From Saliterribacillus persicus (GTDB lineage Bacteria; Bacillota; Bacilli; Bacillales; Amphibacillaceae): 64,000 nt of DNA. Location of the stretch: NCBI RefSeq assembly GCF_003337485.1, contig NZ_QPJJ01000006.1, positions 163,543 through 227,542 on the forward strand. The letters run 5' to 3'. The stretch's first letter is position 1. The number at the start of each line of letters is the position of its first letter. The position numbers were made by a program, and so were the translations under genes. Of this stretch, positions 58,576-64,000 are shown piece by piece. The notes under the pieces were generated by a model. That model was not told the origin of the DNA and did not search any database. It saw nothing but the letters and a program-made list of their open reading frames with translations.

Positions 58576-59475
58576 GTGAAATTACTTAAAATACTCTCTA
58601 TCCTCTCTACTTTAATTATGGTATTTGTCTTAATTGGAGGGGCACTAGTTACAAAAACGGACTCAGGCATGGGTTGTGGTGCTAATTGGCCCCACTGCGA
58701 AGGTGAAATTTCTTTTGAGTTATTTGTAGAATTAAGCCATCGAGTTGTATCTGCACTTGCTGGATTTGTTGTTCTATTATTATCTATTCTAGCTTGGAGG
58801 AAAATAGGTCACATTCGAGAAACAAAGTTTTTAGCTTTTATTTCCATTTTCTTTTTGGTCGTTCAAGGACTAATTGGTGCAGCTGCAGTTTTGTGGTCAC
58901 AATCTGACTTTGTAATGGCGCTACATTTTGGTATTTCTTTAATATCGTTCGCCGCAGTTCTATTACTAACACTATTAATCTTTGAAATTGATAAGAAGTT
59001 TGATGCAACATCATTGGTGATCGGTAAGAAAATGCGAATTCAATTTATTTCATTAACGATATATGTATTGTGTGTTGTATATTCCGGTGCTTTAGTCCGT
59101 CATATAAACTCCAGCCTAGCTTGTGATAGTTGGCCGTTTTGTGATAACAACTCCCCTCTTTCTTTCGAGTATAATTTTGGGCAGTGGGTTCAAATGGGAC
59201 ATAGAGCATTAGCTGGAATAGCATTTATTTGGACCATTTTATTATTATTCCAAATTAAAAAACACTACAGTCATAATAAAGTAATGTATCAAGGGTGGAA
59301 AATTACAACCTTTTTAATCTTATTACAGGTTATCTTTGGTGCTTTTATAATTTTCACATTGGGGAACCTTTTCGTAGCACTAATGCACGCATTAGTTATT
59401 GCGTTATATTTTGGTCTATTATGTTACTATCTGCTACTCTCCTATCGAAGCTATCGTTTTGAAAAAGATAATTAA
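58576..59475 (+). CDS. ctaA: Heme A synthase
   Basis: Oxidises the heme O methyl group to formyl, giving heme A for the caa3 oxidase. The 299-residue eight-helix protein has the cysteine pair Cys34/Cys41 (GCGANWPHCEG), a second pair in ACDSWPFCDN, and heme-ligand histidines in ELSHRVVSA, MALHFG, QMGHRALAG and ALMHALV. Start GTG at 58576 follows GAGGTG. In B. subtilis pycA lies between ctaA and ftsW; here they are adjacent and convergent. Confidence 0.97.
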   Translation: MKLLKILSILSTLIMVFVLIGGALVTKTDSGMGCGANWPHCEGEISFELFVELSHRVVSALAGFVVLLLSILAWRKIGHIRETKFLAFISIFFLVVQGLIGAAAVLWSQSDFVMALHFGISLISFAAVLLLTLLIFEIDKKFDATSLVIGKKMRIQFISLTIYVLCVVYSGALVRHINSSLACDSWPFCDNNSPLSFEYNFGQWVQMGHRALAGIAFIWTILLLFQIKKHYSHNKVMYQGWKITTFLILLQVIFGAFIIFTLGNLFVALMHALVIALYFGLLCYYLLLSYRSYRFEKDN

Positions 59476-59484
59476 CCAAGAAAA

Positions 59485-59526
59485 AAAGAAGCACAGAGGA
59501 AACCAATTAGCCTCTCGTGCTTCTTT
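59485..59526. terminator. Bidirectional terminator between ctaA and ftsW
   Basis: AAAGAAGCACAGAGG, loop, CCTCTCGTGCTTCTTTTTT. The ftsW stop codon lies inside the hairpin. Confidence 0.88.
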
Positions 59527-60715
59527 TTTGTCTATTAAAATTTCTGACTGGATGATTATTTACATTTCGTTCTTCCTCTTTTACATCCACTTCATAAGAC
59601 TCGTCATAGATCATTTCGTGCTTCACATGTCTTGCAATATTATTTAAAATCCCAGTTCCAATAAGCATAACCATTAAGGAGGAACCTCCATAACTTATAA
59701 ATGGTAAGGGAACACCCGTAATGGGCAGTAGTCCACTTATCGCACCTAAGTTAATCATCGCTTGGATACCAATCATAGAAGATATTCCAATTGCTAAGAG
59801 CGAACCAAAATTATTTTTACACTTTCTCGAAATATAGAGACCTCTTAATACAATAAGAGCAATTGCTCCAATCACGAGTAAAACTCCGATGAAACCAAGC
59901 TCTTCTGCAATAACTGCCATGATAAAATCACTTTCTGGTTGTGTGAGATAGCCAAGCTTTTGAATACCTTGACCTATACCTTCACCTGTTATCCCACCAG
60001 TACCCATCGCAATATAGGATTGAATTAATTGATAACCCCCATCATCTGGATCGCTAAAGGGCTCATAAGCACCGGTGAATCTAGAAATTCGCTCATCTGT
60101 GATCATTTGCATGCCACCAACAACTAAGACAATAACACCGATAATAATCAGTACGGATAAGTGCTTCCATTTGATACCTGAACTTAATATAACACTACTA
60201 GCAATTAAAAAGATAATAGCAGCAGTACCGATATCTGGTTGGCGAATAATCAGCGCTAATAATAAACCAGTGATAATTAATGGAGGCAATACACCTTTTA
60301 AAAAATCATCGATATACCCCTGTTTTTTAGAGTATATTGCAGCCAAATAAATAATTAAACCGAGCTTCACAAATTCGGATGGCTGGACTGAAAATGGTCC
60401 AATCAAAATCCAAGAAGTAGAATTATTTAATGTACTACCGAAAAATAAGACAGAAAATAATAAAATGATTAAAATTACTATAATAAATTTTATTATTTTT
60501 TGATAAAAATGGTAATTAAATAAACTAGTAAAAACAAATGCCACTAAACCTATTCCAAACCATAATAATTGCCTACTCATTAAATGATAAGCTGGGTTTC
60601 CGGCTATCACACTAGAAACCATACTCGCACTGTATATCATAGCAATGCCAAATAATGATAGAATTAATGGTGTAAAAAGTAATGTAAAATCAAACGTTTT
60701 CCATGTTTGCTTCAT
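59507..60715 (-). CDS. ftsW: Septal SEDS peptidoglycan glycosyltransferase FtsW
   Basis: Polymerises lipid II at the division site together with PbpB. The 402-residue protein has ten hydrophobic segments, WILIGPFSVQPSEFVKLG, RQPDIGTAAI, and PITGVPLPFISYGGSSLM. The B. subtilis equivalent is YlaO, at the same position next to ylaN. It has a charged cytoplasmic tail (about 365-402) that SpoVE lacks. The ATG follows CGAGGT. Confidence 0.95.
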   Translation of the reverse strand: MKQTWKTFDFTLLFTPLILSLFGIAMIYSASMVSSVIAGNPAYHLMSRQLLWFGIGLVAFVFTSLFNYHFYQKIIKFIIVILIILLFSVLFFGSTLNNSTSWILIGPFSVQPSEFVKLGLIIYLAAIYSKKQGYIDDFLKGVLPPLIITGLLLALIIRQPDIGTAAIIFLIASSVILSSGIKWKHLSVLIIIGVIVLVVGGMQMITDERISRFTGAYEPFSDPDDGGYQLIQSYIAMGTGGITGEGIGQGIQKLGYLTQPESDFIMAVIAEELGFIGVLLVIGAIALIVLRGLYISRKCKNNFGSLLAIGISSMIGIQAMINLGAISGLLPITGVPLPFISYGGSSLMVMLIGTGILNNIARHVKHEMIYDESYEVDVKEEERNVNNHPVRNFNRQKRSTRG

Positions 60716-60829
60716 ATTCGATACCTCGAGATAGTTATATTTAAAAAGATACTATTTTATATTAGCATGAAACTTTCAAAAAATGCGTATATGTAAAGAA
60801 AATCCAACTTTATTCTCATTTCTTTTCAA

Positions 60830-60867
60830 AAAATAAAAAACCTCGCCATGAGGCAAAGGCTTTTTTC
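60830..60867 (-). terminator. Rho-independent terminator after ylaN
   Basis: GCCTTTGCC, loop TCAT, GGCGAGG then T6 on the reverse strand; the stem has one bulged T. Confidence 0.7.
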
Positions 60868-60885
60868 GACTATAAAAAGTATTAC

Positions 60886-61167
60886 TTAAACTTGTATCGA
60901 AGCTTCATGTAATACATTTAATTGTCTTTCTAGATTTTCTAGAATTTTTTTTCCGTCTTCTTCTTGTACTAAATTCAGACGAACTGCAAAATCTATTTCT
61001 CTTGAAAGACCAAACATTTGTGTATCTAAGACTTCCTCATATAATGGACATTGTGGCATGGTTAAATTTTCCATTTGAACTTTAATTAACTGCAAAATTT
61101 TATCAGCATCAGCCTTTAGAAGGGCGTAGGCTTTTTCCTCTTTACTAACAGCCACTTCAGGTATCAA
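60886..61167 (-). CDS. ylaN: YlaN family protein
   Basis: A 93-residue helical protein, nearly identical over its core to B. subtilis YlaN ([21 protein letters not shown] and [20 protein letters not shown]). Recent work links YlaN to iron homeostasis through the Fur regulator. Start is TTG at 61167 after GGAGGGG. Confidence 0.94.
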   Translation of the reverse strand: MIPEVAVSKEEKAYALLKADADKILQLIKVQMENLTMPQCPLYEEVLDTQMFGLSREIDFAVRLNLVQEEDGKKILENLERQLNVLHEASIQV

Positions 61168-61204
61168 AACAATCCCCTCCGTTTAAAACTAACTTCTTCA
61201 CTTA

Positions 61205-61233
61205 ATATTATCTCTAAAATTTTAAAATTGCAA
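61205..61233 (-). promoter_or_regulatory. Predicted sigma-A promoter of ylaN
   Basis: TTGCAA (61228-61233) and TAATAT (61205-61210) with exactly 17 bases between on the reverse strand. Confidence 0.55.
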
Positions 61234-61322
61234 GATATCTATTAAAATTCTTAATTAAATTATATGAATTCAGCCTCTTATTCTGCTATGATAAAGAAGG
61301 AAAAATTATGGAGGTGTGGATT

Positions 61323-61802
61323 ATGATTATACAAATTAAAGGAAATGTGAATTTTCCCATTACATTAGATCCTAGTGTTTGGATATTTGATGATAGAAAA
61401 ATTAAGTGGGATGATTTTTTTAATAAAGATATTACTTTAGAGAATGAAGAAACTGTTCCTACAGACGTATTTGATCAGGTAGATTATCAAGAGCGAGTAA
61501 AACCACCTGTAAAAAACAAAATAACTGCATCAAACCGTAAAGAATGGCTCTCTAATACATATGTTATGCCGTTAATTGATTTTTTAAACCATGCTGAAAT
61601 AAAAAAAGAAGCAACAAATGCGGTTCTTCAAACTGATGACGATTCTCATACCGTCGATATAGAACAATTAAAAGACGGTTTACTACTATTTGCAATTGAT
61701 GGTCGTCAAATTAAGGAACAAGGACCAGCATACTTTCTATTTGCTGATGGTTCAAACAAAGAAAACCCAATAAAAGGGATTAAGCAAATAAAGATTATAT
61801 AA
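61323..61802 (+). CDS. YlaL-like conserved hypothetical protein
   Basis: A 159-residue acidic soluble protein; IQIKGNVNFPITLDPSVWIFDDRKI at the start and GPAYFLFADGSNKENPIKGIK near the end. I recognise it only as the small protein found next to ylaN in Bacillaceae (YlaL position). No domain of known function is visible. The ATG at 61323 follows GGAGGTG at six bases. Confidence 0.65.
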   Translation: MIIQIKGNVNFPITLDPSVWIFDDRKIKWDDFFNKDITLENEETVPTDVFDQVDYQERVKPPVKNKITASNRKEWLSNTYVMPLIDFLNHAEIKKEATNAVLQTDDDSHTVDIEQLKDGLLLFAIDGRQIKEQGPAYFLFADGSNKENPIKGIKQIKII

Positions 61803-61869
61803 TTTTAAAATCTTCTTTTTGAATATTATTTTACATTTGTAAAATGATATCAATAAAGGAGGTTTTTTT

Positions 61870-62451
61870 ATGACTAAATGGTTCGTATTATTAGCTTCTG
61901 CCCTGCTAATTGTTGGGTGTAATCAGAATCAAGCCGAGCCCGAAGATATTTCTAAAAACACGCGACAAATTAATGTTGAAAATTCTGACCCTAATGAGGA
62001 AATTTCTTTTAGCAACCAAGAAAAAGCTAAATATTTAGCTAAGTTTGCAAGTCAGGTTCCAGGTGTTAATGACGCAACAGCAATTGTTGTCGGTAAAAGA
62101 GTATTAATAGGAATTGACGTGGATAAGGATTTAGATAGAGCACGTGTAGGCACAATAAAATATGCTGTTACAGAAGCGGTTGAACATGATCTCCACGGTA
62201 GTGAAGCAATGGTATTTGCAGACGGTGACATATTTACAAGATTACAAAATATAACTAAAAGCATTCAAACTGGTGAGCCAAGAGAAGGAATTAGAGAAGA
62301 GCTTGCAGAAATTGTTGGAAGATATATTCCTGAAACACCGATTAAAGAAAAAGAAAATAATGAAAATCAGAACAAAAATCAACTTAATAAAGATGAAAAA
62401 GAAAAGTTAGATGAAATTGAGGAAGAACAATCTAATGAAGTACTAGATTAA
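61870..62451 (+). CDS. ylaJ: YhcN/YlaJ family sporulation lipoprotein
   Basis: A 193-residue lipoprotein: signal segment with lipobox LIVGC (Cys17), then the YhcN/YlaJ domain (about 50-150; VNDATAIVVGKRVLIGIDVD, YAVTEAVEHDLHGSEAMVFAD). The C-terminal 40 residues are very rich in Glu, Asn and Lys. The family associates with spores. The ATG follows AAAGGAGG. Confidence 0.9.
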   Translation: MTKWFVLLASALLIVGCNQNQAEPEDISKNTRQINVENSDPNEEISFSNQEKAKYLAKFASQVPGVNDATAIVVGKRVLIGIDVDKDLDRARVGTIKYAVTEAVEHDLHGSEAMVFADGDIFTRLQNITKSIQTGEPREGIREELAEIVGRYIPETPIKEKENNENQNKNQLNKDEKEKLDEIEEEQSNEVLD

Positions 62452-62453
62452 AT

Positions 62454-62506
62454 AAAAAAACCTTCGATATGCTTAAAATGACTAAACATTTCGAAGGTTT
62501 CTTTTT
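62454..62506. terminator. Bidirectional terminator after ylaJ
   Basis: AAAAACCTTCGA, 22-base loop, TCGAAGGTTTCTTTTT. It serves ylaJ and the convergent small gene. Confidence 0.78.
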
Positions 62507-62509
62507 AAT

Positions 62510-62764
62510 CTACTGTCGTACTTTATTGTAATAATTCACTCCAAATTGAGAGCCCTCTGCAACCATGTCAGCATTGTCAAGATTATCCTTTTCTGGATGT
62601 CCTGCCTCTTCAATTGGTAGATCATTTTTTCCCATATTTTTAATTTGATTTACAGTTGATTTAACCTTTTGATTTACTTGCTCTTTCTTTTTATCATCCA
62701 TTAAATAATACGTAACTGCTGCGATTCCGCTAGCTCCTATTGCACACATAACTCTTTTTTTCAC
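62510..62764 (-). CDS. Small hypothetical protein with an N-terminal hydrophobic segment
   Basis: An 84-residue protein (GTG start at 62764, reading KKRVMCAIGASGIAAV). One short hydrophobic stretch (about 5-20) and a charged, largely helical remainder ending SQFGVNYYNKVRQ. AAAGGAG lies upstream at about 11 bases; a GTG three codons earlier is too close to it. I do not recognise the family. The phoH gene (ylaK) of B. subtilis is absent from this interval. Confidence 0.6.
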   Translation of the reverse strand: MKKRVMCAIGASGIAAVTYYLMDDKKKEQVNQKVKSTVNQIKNMGKNDLPIEEAGHPEKDNLDNADMVAEGSQFGVNYYNKVRQ

Positions 62765-62903
62765 GATAACCACTACTCCTTTATAAAGTCATCTATCTGG
62801 AAATAGTTTACCCTTGATTACTATTTTAAAACATTTAAAATCAATGTTAAAGTTTAAAATATGTTACACTATGAGATAATAAAGTTTTAATTGAGGTGAT
62901 TGT

Positions 62904-63107
62904 ATGCGCGTAAAATGTGTAATATGTGATGTAATAGATAATATTGATAGCAATAGTCCAGAAGCTAAAAAGCTTAGAAATAGAAGAATCCATACGTATT
63001 TATGTAAAGAATGTAATGATCGAATAACAGAAAAGACACAGGCAAGAATTGCAACAGGAAATTTTCATCTATACAGAAAACAAAACGATGAAGACTCGTA
63101 TATTTAG
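62904..63107 (+). CDS. ylaI: YlaI family small zinc-ribbon-like protein (DUF2197)
   Basis: A 67-residue protein with two CxxC motifs (CVICD near residue 5 and CKECN near 34), suggesting a zinc site. The RNRRIHTYLCKECNDRI segment matches YlaI of Bacillus. Function unknown. The ATG follows GAGGTGA. Confidence 0.88.
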   Translation: MRVKCVICDVIDNIDSNSPEAKKLRNRRIHTYLCKECNDRITEKTQARIATGNFHLYRKQNDEDSYI

Positions 63108-63145
63108 AATAGACCCTACCACTTTGTAAAGTGGTAGGGTCTATT
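63108..63145. terminator. Strong hairpin between ylaI and ylaH
   Basis: AATAGACCCTACCACTT, loop of three or four bases, AAGTGGTAGGGTCTATT. A 17-base perfect stem between convergent genes, likely a bidirectional terminator although the T runs are short. Confidence 0.75.
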
Positions 63146-63164
63146 CTTCTCTACATAAAAAAAT

Positions 63165-63533
63165 CTACTCTGTACGTTTTTTTCGTTCTTGATGTAACCT
63201 TAACCGGTACAAACCTAAAATGGCAGCAATTACCGCTAAACTTTCTGCAACTGGTAAATTCAGACCAAATATTAAAGTGATAAAAAACATGCCCACCATT
63301 AATATTATATAGACCACCGCAGACTTTAATGGTGGTAATTTTTTAGCAAATCCAAATTTATAAGCCAATATAGTTAAAATGACAATCGTTATGTACAAAT
63401 ATAGAAAACCTTCTATTAACATGGCCATTTCGTTTTCGTTAGTTATATTTACTTCATTCCCTAAACCTTGCATAAAAAAATCTGCAATTGGCCATAAATC
63501 ATTTGGCACTTCCAATACATCTTGTCTTACCAC
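63165..63533 (-). CDS. ylaH: YlaH family membrane protein
   Basis: A 122-residue protein with about three membrane helices (MLIEGFLYLYITIVILTILAY, AVVYIILMVGMFFITLIFGL, SLAVIAAILGLYRL), as YlaH of Bacillus. Start taken as GTG at 63533: GGAGGG lies six bases upstream, while the longer frame (20 more codons) reads through that site. Function unknown. Confidence 0.82.
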   Translation of the reverse strand: MVRQDVLEVPNDLWPIADFFMQGLGNEVNITNENEMAMLIEGFLYLYITIVILTILAYKFGFAKKLPPLKSAVVYIILMVGMFFITLIFGLNLPVAESLAVIAAILGLYRLRLHQERKKRTE

Positions 63534-63681
63534 TGTTTTCCCTCCAACTTCTCTGAATCCTTCCATAACATCTATCATACTAAATTCACACAAGATATAC
63601 TACTATTCCTGCTCAAAAAGTTACTAGCTTTTTTCTTTACATATAACGGTATATACTAGATACTATAATCGAGGTGAACTT

Positions 63682-63861
63682 ATGAAATCTATTCAAATAT
63701 CAAAATTATTATTAGCCATTCTTGTTATTTTTACTTTTTCTCTCGTTGGTGTTTTAATCGCTTTCAGAGCCTTTATTCTTTCTATTATTACACTATTTGT
63801 AGGCTTTATCATTATGGGATTTGGGCTTGTTTTGAAAAGAAGATCGATGCAAAATTCATAA
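63682..63861 (+). CDS. ylaF: YlaF-like small membrane protein (DUF5325)
   Basis: A 59-residue frame read directly: MKSIQISKLLLAILVIFTFS, with two hydrophobic segments (about 8-28 and 32-52) and a basic end KRRSMQNS. The ATG follows GAGGTGA at good spacing. Size, topology and place next to ylaH match YlaF of B. subtilis. typA (ylaG), which separates ylaF and ylaH there, is missing in the 148 bases between them. Confidence 0.7.
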   Translation: MKSIQISKLLLAILVIFTFSLVGVLIAFRAFILSIITLFVGFIIMGFGLVLKRRSMQNS

Positions 63862-63906
63862 CTAAAACTCCTAATGGATTGAAAGATATACACGTCCTTT
63901 AGGAGT

Positions 63907-64000
63907 GATATGCTCCCCTTAAGGTAGACAGATTAAAAAATAAAAATCTGACTACAAAGGGGAGTATTTTTTGTGTCCAAAAGATCTTTTTCTGCAGACT
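63907..64000 (+). mobile_element. Left end of a probable IS3-family insertion sequence (truncated by window edge)
   Basis: From about 63907 the sequence reads TGATATGCTCCCCTTAAGGTAGACAGATT, of the type found at IS3-family (IS150-group) ends, with TG at the tip and the common TAGACAG motif. A hairpin CAGATT/AATCTG follows, then AAAGGGGAG and a GTG start. Only one end is visible, so the boundary and any target duplication cannot be confirmed. Confidence 0.55.
63973..64000 (+). CDS. Probable IS3-family transposase OrfA (partial, first nine codons)
   Basis: GTG start at 63973, about eight bases after AAAGGGGAG; the nine codons read (M)SKRSFSAD. This resembles the start of IS3-family OrfA helix-turn-helix proteins, which often begin MSKR-FSAEFK. 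The frame runs off the window. Confidence 0.5.

Noticed and set aside
63693..63893. 66-codon frame on the reverse strand
   Set aside because: Antisense shadow of the ylaF-like gene, which has a proper ribosome site on the forward strand.

Overview
This window is a stretch of chromosome from a spore-forming, AT-rich Bacillota of the Bacillaceae type. Three things point there: mother-cell and forespore sigma factors (sigE, sigG) with the protease gene spoIIGA, a division and cell-wall cluster containing spoVD and spoVE, and a caa3-type cytochrome oxidase locus, all in the gene order of Bacillus subtilis but inverted. Several details (missing neighbours, a DUF3397 gene, an acidic PBP tail) suggest a relative such as the Oceanobacillus/Virgibacillus group rather than B. 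subtilis itself; that placement is inference.

Layout, left to right. 1-8.8 kb: pyrimidine biosynthesis operon, read leftward (pyrR-pyrP-pyrB-pyrC-pyrAA-pyrAB-pyrK, pyrK cut by the edge), with two PyrR attenuators. 8.8-13.5 kb: ylyB-type pseudouridine synthase, lspA and ileS with a T-box leader. 13.5-17.5 kb: divIVA, ylmH/rqcP, ylmG, sepF, ylmE, ylmD, ylmC. 17.7-20.2 kb: sigG, sigE, spoIIGA. 20.7-37.3 kb: the dcw cluster, in transcription order mraZ, rsmH, ftsL, pbpB, spoVD, murE, mraY, murD, spoVE, divIB, ylxW, ylxX, sbp, ftsA, ftsZ; murG and murB, which follow spoVE in B. subtilis, are not here. 37.4-50.4 kb: bshC, a DUF3397 gene, panE, gerR-like, rpmF, ylbN, tmcAL, ylbL, ylbJ, coaD, rsmD, ylbG, ylbF, ylbD, ylbC and ylbA-like. 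50.6-59.5 kb: an AI-2E family membrane protein, then ctaM-like, ctaG, ctaF, ctaE, ctaD, ctaC, ctaB and divergent ctaA. 59.5-63.9 kb: ftsW, ylaN, ylaL-like, ylaJ, a small unknown gene, ylaI, ylaH and a short ylaF-like gene. The last ~90 bases look like the left end of an IS3-family insertion sequence.

The genes join up functionally: UMP synthesis, lipid II synthesis and septal peptidoglycan assembly, Z-ring assembly and placement (FtsZ, FtsA, SepF, DivIVA), the switch of that machinery into sporulation (SigE/SigG, SpoVD/SpoVE, YlbF, GerR-like), and aerobic respiration with heme A supply. Regulatory sites readable from sequence include PyrR binding loops, an isoleucine T-box, a sigma-F/G promoter before sigG, a sigma-E -10 before the gerR-like gene, tandem ResD-like boxes between ctaB and ctaA, and repeats before mraZ that fit MraZ autoregulation.

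I saw no rRNA, tRNA, CRISPR array, prophage or unfamiliar multi-gene system. The window is mostly conserved core genome; the notable points are regulatory variants, gene losses relative to B. subtilis, and the insertion sequence at the right edge.
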